The notes under the pieces were generated by a model. The model had not been told where the DNA came from. It did no database searches and saw only the letters and a list, made by a program, of their open reading frames with translations. Made by a program: the position numbers and the translations under genes. From Nematopogon swammerdamellus (Eukaryota; Arthropoda; Insecta; Lepidoptera; Adelidae), in the NCBI GenBank assembly GCA_946902875.1, contig OX336339.1, positions 23,281,349 to 23,345,348 on the forward strand: a stretch of DNA of 64,000 nucleotides, given 5' to 3'. Shown here piece by piece: positions 21,267 to 31,030 of the stretch; position 1 is the stretch's first letter, and each line of letters starts with the position of its first letter.

Positions 21267-22356
21267 TATGCTAAAATGACCTCAAAGAGTTCCGAATCTA
21301 ATGAAGTACTTAATTGATATGCAATTCTGATTTGTAGTTTTTTTACAAAAAATCGTGAACATAAATCTGCGGAAAGACAGACAGACACATTTTTTTTTAT
21401 TTTCAAGTTTCTAAGCAACATTTTCTTTTTCTGATTACACAGGAGGATAGTACCTTTGGTTGTCATCGTAATTATAGGAAATAGTAAGTCTAGTTAAAAA
21501 ATGGAGCAATGAGCCTTATTGTATTGCGCTCTAGATTGAATAATTTTTGTATTTTATTTCTAAAACTACTCTTCATAATTTACTCTTTGAGGCAATTTTT
21601 CTATTCATTCGTTATTTTATTGTTTAACAATACTTGCACCTCAAGTAGATTTATACGTATATACGTTTACGTATAAATATATACGTGCTTGTTTCTGTAA
21701 AATATATTTTGAAGCAATTCTTATTCGATCTAACTTACATACAATAAAATACAGCAAACGCAATTAAAACTCACCAGAATAAGTTGGCCCTTCGTTACTC
21801 ATTCCGCGATCTGGCTCGCATATCAAGTGTCTGGCGACCCCTCATTATGAGGCGCGCTCGATACCTCTCTAATTTTTTTTACAAATTAATCAAGTTTCAG
21901 GGGCGTGCCGGTTGACCTACAAAGCTGAAGCGTCGGATATTATTTAATCGATTATTCAGAGGGCGTGTCGTGTCAGGTATAGAGCGGATGGAGTGCTGCA
22001 GCGGCTGACCTATTGGACGACACTGCGCTTCAAACTCGCTTGATACGCTAACGAAGTGAAAGTTTCAGTTAAAATAGTCTTTGGAACGCCTAAATGACAT
22101 AGATTTTTATAGGGCAAAAATCGCCGAAAAGAATGCACGAAGAAGTGAACTATTCGTGATAAACGTAAGCGTTTAATAAAATAAATATATATAGTTATAA
22201 AATATATATTTTAAAATTAATTATGTAAAATAACTCAATACGAAATTATTTTTTTATAAAAATATAGAAAACACTTTTGGCCTAATTTTAATCGTTTTTG
22301 GTGGTTTAAAGACATTACAATTACGAACTCTACCTTTGAAACTCTGAATTCAGAAT
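21267..22356. other. no gene recognised
   Basis: AT-rich with a GC-richer part at 21780-22030; no family signature. Confidence 0.4.
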
Positions 22357-22389
22357 GTTGCGAGAAACAAAGGATTTGTTTCTCGCAAC
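22357..22389. repeat. 33-nt perfect hairpin
   Basis: GTTGCGAGAAACAAA and TTTGTTTCTCGCAAC are perfectly complementary around a 3-nt loop (GGA). Confidence 0.8.
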
Positions 22390-22415
22390 CACCAAAGAAA
22401 TGGATCGCATATTTG

Positions 22416-22514
22416 TTTTTATAGAAAGCGCGACATGTGGCACCGAGCCACCCATCATAAGGCCTAAATAACGACGCCCATGGACATTCGGTTGTACGTA
22501 CAGGTTGCGAGTGC
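22416..22514 (-). mobile_element. CR1/Jockey-like LINE 3' terminus, truncated
   Basis: Minus-strand copy of the LINE 3' end. It reads TTTTTATAGAAAGCGCGACA on the plus strand and continues to the GCGAGTGCCATG block, matching the end of the 36-kb copy. Confidence 0.65.
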
Positions 22515-23185
22515 CATGCATATTATGTAGTTTTATGCCTTTCAAACCATCAATTAAGTAAACAGGAAATTATTGTATTAGGTATGTTGTATGTTCCGTA
22601 TGTGTAAAATCTTGGAATTGTAATAAGATCGTCACACCTGTATAATATGGTGTTACAGACGAATTTGAAATAAAATAAATGCATTATTCAAAAACAACTG
22701 AATAAGTTTAGAGTTGATGTGCTCGCTTATTATCGTAAGTCAAACTATAAAGCGCTTGCATCGCTTACCGATCGCGCGCCGCGGCCGCTCCGATGCGATG
22801 TTTGAATTAAAGGAAGTGGGGCCAAAGTTTGCAGCTCGATCGACGCAATCAGCCGCTGTCAATCAGCGCGCTACGCTGCGCTGGCGCTGGCCCGGTTCAT
22901 TATCGTCGAACACCTATCAGGCTTGCGTTGTATCGTAATAGATTTCTTAGTAACAAGAAAGCGACAGTCATTGGGGGCACGCCAGGTCATTAGAGTGCGT
23001 TGTTTGGGCGGCGTCGGCGCGCGGCGATCGCCCCTTAGGGCTTAGGGTGAGGTTCGTTTAGGTTTTATTTGCACAAAATACCTGTAGGGGTGAATTTACT
23101 GAGTATTAAAATTATATCTTAGTGGCTGTAAATAATCGAACATTGAGAATTCAAAACGAAAATTAACTAAAGAATTTGGCTATCG
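22515..23185. other. unique, CpG-richer island
   Basis: 22740-23040 is non-repetitive and CpG-rich compared with its surroundings; possible conserved non-coding element. No coding signal. Confidence 0.35.
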
Positions 23186-23450
23186 AAAAAAAAATCGGCC
23201 AAGTGCGAGTCAAACTCGCGCACCGAGGATTCCGTATCGCCATGTCATGGTCTTCTTATATGATGCCCCCGTGAATTTTTTACTTTTACTTTTGTTGTTA
23301 TGTCGGCCATAATAACACATATTCTGTGAAAAGTTCAACGGGCTACTTATTACGGTTCAAGAGATACAGCCATCGAACAGACGGACAGACAGACAGACGG
23401 CGTAGGCTTAGTAATAGGGTCCCGTAGGACGGATACGGAACCCTAAAAAT
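23186..23450 (+). mobile_element. TGTC element, internally shortened
   Basis: Both ends are intact: ATCGGCCAAGTGCGAGTCAA and GGGTCCCGTAGGACGGATAC. Confidence 0.8.
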
Positions 23451-23547
23451 GTCGTAGTTTCGCCTCAAGTTCCCCTAAGAAATTATCTAAAGGACAATTT
23501 AAATTAATATTTTGACCATAGTTTGCATATAAGCAGGCGGTTACATT

Positions 23548-23786
23548 ATTTTTTTTTTTTATGGTAACTGACACGGTTTGCTTCATCACCTACAACATCC
23601 GTGATGTCAGCCCATAACACCGGATGAACTTGGTGCCACGTCAGTGCTTCCCTTCGGTCGTGTCGGCTACACTGAACTGGACGAAAAACACAAACTATTT
23701 ACATAGCCGTTTCGACTGACCTTTCATTCAGTGCGGTGGTAACTACCAGGGTGGGTTAAACCCTACCACCTAGTAATATAAGAAGA
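23548..23786 (-). mobile_element. composite SINE copy, 5'-truncated, TAATATAAG subtype
   Basis: T-run followed by the tail, body and half of the core, ending CTAGTAATATAAGAAG. This ending is shared with the copies at 7291 and 55671 and differs from the GTAAGGTAGGAAGGG type that carries the 5S-like head. Confidence 0.8.
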
Positions 23787-23949
23787 ATTTTCTAATGTAA
23801 TGAACTAATGACATAAGAGTCATACTTACGCATTTATGCCAATAAAATATTGTTTCCAATATTGAGTGTTCTTAATGACGAAATTGATACATTCAATCCG
23901 AATTTGAAAGAAAAATACTTTTTGCTCTATCATTGAATTAATTCTAATA

Positions 23950-24063
23950 ATATTATGGTTGGTATTTGGCTTACCATGGTTGAAATTCGCGGTCACTGTG
24001 GCCGACGTTTCGGACTGGCGCGTGCAATTTCAACCATGGTAAGCCAAATACCAACCATAATAT
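23950..24063. repeat. inverted repeat, 38-bp arms, 38-nt loop
   Basis: ATATTATGGTTGGTATTTGG... and ...CCAAATACCAACCATAATAT pair perfectly around a GC-rich loop containing GGCCGACGTTTCGG. It lies next to a repeat copy starting at 24109. Confidence 0.85.
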
Positions 24064-24108
24064 GAATATCCATGGTAGACTAAAAGTATTTAATTCTAAT
24101 AATACTGT

Positions 24109-24430
24109 GTGTCGGCCGGTACTTAGAATACAAAGAATAGCCTCACTGCATCTCTCCCCATGCACGTTGTAAAAGGCGACTAAGGGATAAGACAAGATGC
24201 CGTGCATAAGGGCGACAGGATAGCAACCTCTCACCTTGGCACGGTCTTTCCACCAAGTCATGCAGCAGGTGGGCTTTCGTGCCTTACTTGCTGCCTGATA
24301 GTTATCTTGTCCGAATACTTTGCTAAACGTGGTGGTCGGTGTTGTGCTGTAATTTACCAGAGTACTTGCAGCGCAACATCGATTACTCTGCTTACCCCGA
24401 TTGTCGGGATATGGCGTGTGGTGTGTGTAT
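24109..24430 (+). mobile_element. GGCGACTAAGGGATA-family repeat, longest copy
   Basis: The family starts near GGCCGGTACTT and contains GTAAAAGGCGACTAAGGGAT, CAAGTCATGCAGCAGGTGGG, GTGGTCGGTGTTGTGCTGTA and a closing GTACTTGCAG ... CCGATTGTCGGGATA. No coding capacity and no clear terminal repeats were seen. Related copies lie at 19195, 25180, 45808, 58014 and 58650, and its first 100 bp form the head of the chimera at 7291. Confidence 0.75.
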
Positions 24431-25179
24431 TAGACAATTTTTTTTTTTTCATTTACAATGGCAACAACTTATCATTGCGCACTATGGAAGGTAAGCTTCG
24501 CTCGAGTGCGCTTCGATTTCCAACAGGAAAATCCAATAAATGCCACACAAAGGCAACACTAAACTCCACCCTTCAATGGAAGAAGCCGAGCTCTCGCCCG
24601 TGCGCCACAAAACCTTGTTTGCACTTCCCATTAAATAGCACAAAAGGAAAAAAAAAAGCTCTCCAAGAGCGACCAACAACAACTAATTATTTCTAACGAA
24701 AGAATTATTAATTATTTCCCCCGGCGGCCTTTGAAAACGTTCGCATACCGAGACCGACTGCTACAAAATATACAAGTGAAATTTCACCGCAATTATTTAG
24801 CGAACTTTGGAGTTCGTGATTTCAGATCGGAAGCAGTGTTGTGGCAGCTAAAAAGGCAGCAACATTCAACACGGGTTCCCGCAAACTGTTTTAAGCCTGC
24901 ACTTTTGACGACGTAGTTTTATTTGGTCGCTTATCGAAATTTTATTACGAAATTGTTTTAAATTGTGTAAGTAATCGGCTTGTGTTTTTTTTTTTGTTTT
25001 GTAGCGAATTGTACGAGGCAGGTGAACTCGGTCACGCACGCCGCTCCTTCGCTAGCATTCCCTAGTTCATTCCTAGGAAAATGTATCACTTAGTCGATCC
25101 AAATGTAGGTAGTAATTAAATGTACAATTTTGTTTTTAATAATTTTTCTATTATTTTTCTAATAATTTGTGTTAATAAT
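24431..25179. other. no gene recognised
   Basis: Non-repetitive, short frames only. Confidence 0.4.
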
Positions 25180-25360
25180 TACTTCCACTGAGTCATGCGG
25201 CAGATGGGTCTTCGTAACTTACTCGCTGCTTGATAGTTATCTTGCCCTAATACATTGCTAAACGTGGTGGCCGGTGTTGTGCTGTAAGTTACAAGAGTAC
25301 TTGCAGTACAATACCGATTACTCAGCTTACCCCGATTGCCGTGATACAGCGTGCTTACTA
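25180..25360 (+). mobile_element. GGCGACTAAGGGATA-family repeat, 3' half
   Basis: It begins CTTCCACTGAGTCATGCGGC and ends CCGATTGCCGTGATA; the first half is missing. Confidence 0.7.
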
Positions 25361-26173
25361 TGTAATTTAATTGTGAAATTTGAAAATTATGCAGCGATTT
25401 TTGTATAGAGATGTTATCGCTTACGAGAACTATTTATGACGCTTCCGGTCAAGTTTAGAACCGAAACATAATAAAAATAGTACTATTCGCTGTGGCGCTT
25501 ACGTCGTTCTATCTGACTTCCCAAAGTGCCCGCGAAAAAAAGAAAGAAAGAAAGAAATAGGTAATGTTTATTTTCCCTATTTTAAAATACATCGTTAATA
25601 TACAGTAGAGTGAGAAGGGAAAAAAAGATCTGGCATAGCCTATGCCGCGACACACCAGCTGTACGGAGTACGGAGGCTGTGTGTGCGGCGCTGATTTTAA
25701 GCCAGTCCAGTGTGTCAGCCAGTTATTTCAAATACATAACAAATTTGAGAGGCCAGACACCGTAACTTAATGTTTAACTAATTTTATAATCGAAAATTTC
25801 CTTAATACTAATTCTACTAATGCACGCACACATATACCCTAACACGTTCACACATACATATACCTATACTTACCTATACGTATACCTAAACATCGAAACA
25901 CCGAAAACATCTCTACTGCCTATACTTAGATAGGTACCCAAGTCTGGACAATATTCTCCATCAATATTCTTCATACATAATGCACGTGCATGCAGCGTAC
26001 GACCGATCATACTATAGAATAGAATAGAATAGAATATACTTTATTGCTTTCCAATACAAAATTGTACAAAAGGCGGACTTATTACCTAAGGCAATCTCAG
26101 CCAGTCAACCTGACTTAATTTTGAACACTTATACAAGGGTAGCAAACAGAGTAGAAGAATGACACAAACTTTT
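25361..26173. other. no gene recognised
   Basis: Small microsatellites (AAAG near 25542, AGAAT near 26020). Confidence 0.4.
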
Positions 26174-26559
26174 GTCAGCCTCGATAGCTCAGTGGTGCTA
26201 TGACAGTCGACTGTCACTATTGATTGTTTAGCCACACTGGGTCGGTCTGTACTTGGATGGGTGACCGCTCGACCGTTGGAGGATGGCCGTGGTTCGGATT
26301 CCACGTAAAACTGTAGGTCCCTTCCCTAATTACCTTACTAGGTGGTAGGGTTCAACACGCTCGGGTTGGTACCACAGCACTGAATGAAACGTCGGTCGAA
26401 ACGGCTATGTAAATAGTTTGTGTTTTTCATCCAGTTCAGTGTAGCCGGCACGACCGAAGGGAAGCACTAAAGTGGCACCAAGTTCACCCGGTGTTATAGG
26501 CTGACATCACGGATGTTGTAGGTGATGTAGCCAACCGTGTCAGTTTCCATAAAAAAAAC
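26174..26559 (+). mobile_element. composite tRNA/5S-like SINE, full-length copy
   Basis: The best reference copy of the main SINE family. In order: a tRNA-like head with box A (GATAGCTCAGTGG, about 26183), a block closely resembling the 3' half of 5S rRNA (TACTTGGATGGGTGACCGC, about 26250), a linker, a central core (AAAACTGTAGGTCCCTTCC to GGTTGGTACCACAGCACTG), a body, and a 3' tail with TGTTGTAGGTGATGTAGCC and CCGTGTCAGTTTCCAT plus an A-run. AAACTTT at 26166-26172 and 26556-26562 looks like its target-site duplication. It is non-autonomous, and the LINE partner is unknown. Confidence 0.85.
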
Positions 26560-27180
26560 TTTATAGTAACAAGACAATAAAGCAAACAACGACGTACTAC
26601 ACCGTACGGTTAACGCAACATTCCATCACTGTGCCGACGACAGCCGCAACACCGTCGCGGCTTTGCTACGCGGCCGATCTTTGAGCCGTTTGAGCGCACG
26701 TTTTATTTCACAGGAAAATTCATTATTTGCTAAAAGTTTTCAATGAAACGGGAAGACAATCGATTTCCGGTAAATTGCCTCCATTCCGTGTTGCAAAAAC
26801 GATAAAAATAACGGTTTCGCCCGCGGCGGAGGCGGCCCGCGGCGGCGGCGGGCGTGGGTGCGGGGGGGGCGGGCCGGCCGCGCGGTGCAGGTAAGTGGAA
26901 TCGCATAAATATTCATTGCTGAAAAACTTTTCAATGGCTCAGCCAGCAACAATGAAGACCGCGGCGCGCGGTAACGCGAGCGCAACTTTTAACAAATTCG
27001 AAAAAGGAGAAAATGACAAATTGTCCACAGAAACGCATTCGCCTTTCATTCGCGCGCCTATGAGTAATAGTCGGCGTATTGTTGCCGCGATCCTTCACTG
27101 CTACTGCAGCGCCCGAGCGACGCCGCTACCACCTACCTCGGTACACGCCGACTTCGCAGCACGGACCGCGGTACCATATT
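26560..27180. other. unique sequence with a GC-rich block
   Basis: 26820-26890 is strongly GC-rich (CGGCGGCGGGCGTGGG). No domain in any frame. Confidence 0.4.
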
Positions 27181-27703
27181 TTTAGGGTTCCGTATCCGTC
27201 GTACGGGACCCTATCACTAAGCCTACGTCTGTCTGTGTGTCTGTCTGTCCGTCTGTCTGAGGGTGTACCTATTTTTTAAGTAAAAGTAAAGTAAGTAAAA
27301 AAGTTTTTATTAGTTAATTCTAAAACATATACAAATCACATTATTCTCACAGATTTTTTTACATTATGTATTGCATGTTTTAGATAGACATATTATATGA
27401 TCACTCCCATATAAACTGGCCATTAACATGGCCATCTCTTGAACCGTAATAGGTAGCCCGTTGAAATTTTCACAGAATAAGTGTCATTTTGTGTGCCGAT
27501 ATAACAAAAAATAAGAAAAATAAGAAAAAGTAAAAAATTTACGGGGTCCCCGTACTAGAAACTAAAAAATGTATGCGCGCCATCTACCGAAAAGAGTATG
27601 AAGCATTTTAACTAATACATCGATGGCGCGAGTGGCGCTGACCATGACATGGCGATACGGAACCCTCGGTGCGCGAGTTCGAATCGCACTTGGCCGGTTT
27701 TTT
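27181..27703 (-). mobile_element. TGTC element with a 160-bp insertion
   Basis: Starts TTTAGGGTTCCGTATCCGTC and ends ATCGCACTTGGCCGG. The body breaks after GAGGGTGTACCTAT and resumes at CATCTCTTGAACCGTAATAG; about 27272-27430 is foreign AT-rich sequence of unknown origin. Confidence 0.75.
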
Positions 27704-28407
27704 CTTATTCCTTTCGCTTATAATTCAACACTTACGTGTGACGAGCGATCACGCAATCGTGTCATAAATATGACTCGTACACATAGTAGCAAATTCTAAA
27801 TTGTTGAGGGTGTACGATTGTTCGCGTCGAGCACAATGCCCTGATGGATTTAGTGCGACTGGAGTTTGCTCGAGCTTCGTATTAAAAAGTAATAGCGTGA
27901 GGTTCGAGATAGTGTTTATGATTAGTCAGTCAGCAGTAAATTAAGGTCCACGCCCTAGGATAAGCGTGCGGAGGAAAAAACTCACCGCTCGATTTAGTTC
28001 CACTGCCAGCAGGGCTCAACCGGCAAGTTATATAACTTGGAACTGATTCTAAAACTTGGAACACACGTGAGAACGTAATAATCTCTATAATCTTCCGCAA
28101 GATTTAAGTGGTCGGCTAAACCGCTCTCATTCTCAATCAGAAACGAAAGAATTGAACGACCAAGAAAAGCAAATATACGAATCATTTTTAAAGGACGAGG
28201 CAACTAACAGCTGTTGTCTCGTCCAAACAGGAACTGCAACACTTTAACAGTCTTCCGGGCGTCTGTGGTTTCAAAATGCCGAGGATAGAAGAGACTTGTG
28301 TCGTCTTGGTGAGTCCTATTTCCAATTGTGGACAGCAGTAGGTCAACGATGGCGATAATGAACTAGTTAAGCTGGTGGCGCTGGAGAATGTTTTTTATGT
28401 AAACCAG

Positions 28408-28409
<2 letters not shown>
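27704..28409. other. no gene recognised
   Basis: Mostly non-repetitive intron sequence of the CELF/Bruno gene by position. Confidence 0.4.
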
Positions 28410-28443
<34 letters not shown>

Positions 28444-28560
28444 GAACCTGACACGGTTGGCTACATCACCTACAACATCCGTGATGTCAGCCCATAACAC
28501 AGGGTGAACCAGGTGCCATGTCGGTGCTTCCCTTCATTTCATGTCGGCTACACTAAACTG
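28410..28560 (-). mobile_element. composite SINE 3' fragment with long T-run
   Basis: About 31 T residues, then the tail and part of the body up to CACTAAACTG. It abuts the LINE fragment next to the bru-3-like exon. Confidence 0.8.
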
Positions 28561-28912
28561 CATGGGTGGCTGTACCGAGAGACCAATGGTGCAGTTGACA
28601 GAGCCAAAATCACCTCTCCTCGCGAAACCACGCTCAGTTAGGTGTCATGCCAGCAGATTTGCGGACTGTTGCTAGGCTGTCTAGCCTGTTAATACGACGC
28701 TTGAAGACACCCAGGTTAAAGGATTGAGGAAATACACTCGCCGGAAGACAGTTCCACACTCTAGAGAGGTGCGACAAAGAAACGATTTAGAGAACCGATG
28801 GGTTCTCAGAAGCCCAATGTCAACAACAAAAGGGTGCTGAGTCTCTCTGCGACGAGTCATGAGGAGATAGGACGGGTGACAGGGAATAAGGGAGATGAAG
28901 TTGTTCGAATCA
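28561..28912 (-). pseudogene. CR1/Jockey-like LINE fragment abutting the bru-3-like splice donor
   Basis: On the minus strand this reads through RETQHPFVVDIGLLRTHRF, then FLCRTSRVWNCLPASVFP and FNLGVFKRRINRLDSL with one frameshift, a CR1/Jockey-type reverse transcriptase C-terminus. It begins within a few bases of the GTGAGTG donor of the CELF/Bruno exon, on the intron side, and lies in the same orientation as the gene. A SINE tail adjoins its other end at 28560. It is dead as an element; any effect on the donor is unknown. Confidence 0.75.
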
Positions 28913-28917
28913 CTCAC
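28911..28917 (-). promoter_or_regulatory. 5' splice donor of the CELF/Bruno exon
   Basis: The minus strand reads AAG G/GTGAGTG across the boundary, a strong donor. It splits the glycine codon of the conserved HKG triplet, as expected for an intron between the two halves of RRM1. A LINE-derived sequence starts within a few bases on the intron side. Confidence 0.85.
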
Positions 28918-29320
28918 CCTTGTGCATGCCGGTGTGCTTGTCCTTGAGTACGGTGAACTCGTATATGTTGCCGAACTCCTCGAACATGGGGCGCAGGTCC
29001 TCCTCCTCGAGGTGGCGCGGGATCTGGCCCACGAACAGCTTGACGGCGTCCTTGCCAGCGCCGGGCGGGGCGCCGGTGGCGGTGCCGGCTCGCTCCGGGG
29101 TCTGGCGGCCCGAGCTGGCGGCGGCGGAGGCGTGCACGGGCGTGGCGGGCGCCGTGCTGCCAGGGAGGCTGCCGCCGCTGCGCTGGCTGGCGCTGGACGC
29201 GCTAGGCGGCGGCGTGTGCGTCAGACTCAGCAGCGGGTAGCCGCCCACCGGTATCGTGAACGTGCCGCCCGGCAGAGCGATCATCCCCGGGTTCATGCCG
29301 GCCGAAGACGTTATTAACAT
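28918..29320 (-). CDS. bru-3: CELF/Bruno RNA-binding protein, first coding exon (RRM1 N-terminal half)
   Basis: This is the only clearly host-coding exon in the window. CELF/Bruno proteins bind U/GU-rich RNA through three RRMs and control splicing, translation and mRNA decay. The exon opens with ATG at 29320. An in-frame TAA lies five codons upstream (TAA AAA CGC CGT GAA ATG), so this is the start for this reading frame. Residues 1-35 are hydrophobic and Gly/Pro-rich, residues 36-90 are a low-complexity Ser/Ala/Pro/Thr linker, and RRM1 begins near residue 91 with the RNP2 strand KLFVGQIP (94-101), followed by [13 protein letters not shown] and [14 protein letters not shown]. The exon stops just before the expected RNP1 (KGCAF type): coding ends ...CAC AAG G and is followed by GTGAGTG, giving a phase-1 donor. 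[14 protein letters not shown] is typical of the CELF3-6/bru-3 branch; Bruno1/arrest has a different RRM1 here. The rest of the gene lies below this point on the minus strand, mostly outside the window. The family is confident; the exact orthologue is less so. Confidence 0.9.
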
Positions 29321-31030
29321 TTCACGGCGTTTTTATATAATAACACATATGCGTTCTTAAATTATCGGCTCGATATCACAATTTTCAGACTTTAAAATGA
29401 CTTATAAACTATTCAGGTAGCAAATTTTTGTACGTATCTGTTCTGTCAAAGTTCATTTGTACTATTAATTACAAATTAATCTAATCACTGAGCGTGTATT
29501 GCACGAGGTAATCTATCACGATATGAGATCTGGGTTACCTTAAGTTAAAACTAAGGCTATTTTGGCGGGAACGACGGCGTTCGAGTCCGGTGGGATTTCC
29601 GAAAGTTCAAGTCTGTCATAACATTAATATAATCATATTAGCCGGCGGACGAGGCTCGTAAAAGTCTCCGGCGCTACGAGCGCGCCATTAATGAAATCGT
29701 CAACGGGGTGCACGAAAATATTTACATTCGGAGAGCGGATAGAGTATTGGAGGCTCGCGGCGCGCGGGGGGTGCGCGGGGCGCGGTGCGGGTGCGTAAGC
29801 GGCGGGTGTGTGGGTGCGGCGCGGGTGTGTGCGGGTCGGTCCGCACGCACGCACACAGCGAGCCGCAGGGAAGAGTCACAGGCGTTGTGGTAATGCGTAA
29901 TATTATCGATCGGTATAGAGCGCGCGTAGTGTCGGCCGGGGCGGGCCGGGCCGGGCTCGCGCGCCGCGCTCTGCTCGCTGCGAGCTGCGGAGAAAATACG
30001 AAACTCAACGGCGAGCACACGTGCTAGTCTCCCATCCGAAAAACGATTTCACTCTGTATTTTCGCAGTTTTTCTCTTTTTCACTTCACTCGCTGTAGGAA
30101 AATAAATTTCCCATTTCCGCACAACTTTGAGCGCGTGTCGGACCGCGCGCGGGTTATTTTATTAAAGTACTGCGCCCGGCCGGGTCGTCCTTGAATGTTT
30201 GGTTTTGGCACCGAAAGTGAATCGCTTTAAGCGTTTAAAGTGGCGTGACGATAAGTTAATTTAACACCAAACCAAAGTAAACGCAGACAGAGACAAACAT
30301 TGAGAAAGAGGTAAGAAGTCACTCGCGCGCTCGCGCTGTGTTTACAAACAAACACTTTTCCAGCGCGTCGCGCCGCCGCTGCCGCCACCGGTCCCGTTCG
30401 CCTCACGCAAAGTCACAATCACACGTCAATGTAACAAATTCCTCGCGATATTTCTTCGCACGCCCGCGGAGACACCAAAGATCATACACAAACACAACGA
30501 TTGATAACTGTAAAAATTTGAGCAAATATTGTTGAAATGTTTTTTTTTCCTTTTCCCTGTTTCTCCGCGATTCAGCCTGTTTTTCCACTGTTTTATATCC
30601 GAATTTAGAAGAGTCTAACGTATATTTTTTACAAAAACACTAACGCTATTTTCACAAAACACTAAGTTAAAGTAAGTACGAGCTGCTAAACACTACACAC
30701 AATCTTACGACTAGGAGAGGACGCGACAACGACAAACGATGACGCGACGAACAGAAAGAAAACACGAGACAACACGAAGTAAAGGAGGGCAACAATATTG
30801 CCGTGTGCCCGTCTATATCCCTACATGTCCACTAACCTAAAATTCCCTCCGAGAGGGCTCCCTCGCTCGTGACTCCGCGCGGATGGGGGAGCGACCGGTC
30901 TTGATAGGAGGGGCGCCGTCGGGTGCTGCGCCCTCCGGGGCAACCCCTCGCTCCCGCACCGCCCCCCCCGCTCCGCCTCCACCCGCGCCCGCCCCCGCCC
31001 CGCCGCCCCCGCTCGGAGGAAACGCATTTC
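29321..31030 (-). promoter_or_regulatory. CpG-rich 5' region of the CELF/Bruno gene (5'UTR/promoter, inferred)
   Basis: This stretch directly upstream of the bru-3-like start codon carries almost no recognisable repeats. It alternates AT-rich sequence with CpG-rich blocks at about 29650-29860, 29930-30020, 30340-30400 and 30850-31025. A TATATAAAA motif lies at about 29332-29342, too close to the ATG to serve as its own core promoter. Open frames in the GC-rich blocks occur on both strands and are composition artefacts. That this is promoter or 5'UTR is inferred from position; no transcription start or 5'UTR splice site could be fixed. Confidence 0.45.

Noticed and set aside
28895..29317. Plus-strand frames opposite the CELF/Bruno exon
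   Set aside because: Shadows of the minus-strand RRM exon, which has real family signatures, a start and a splice donor.
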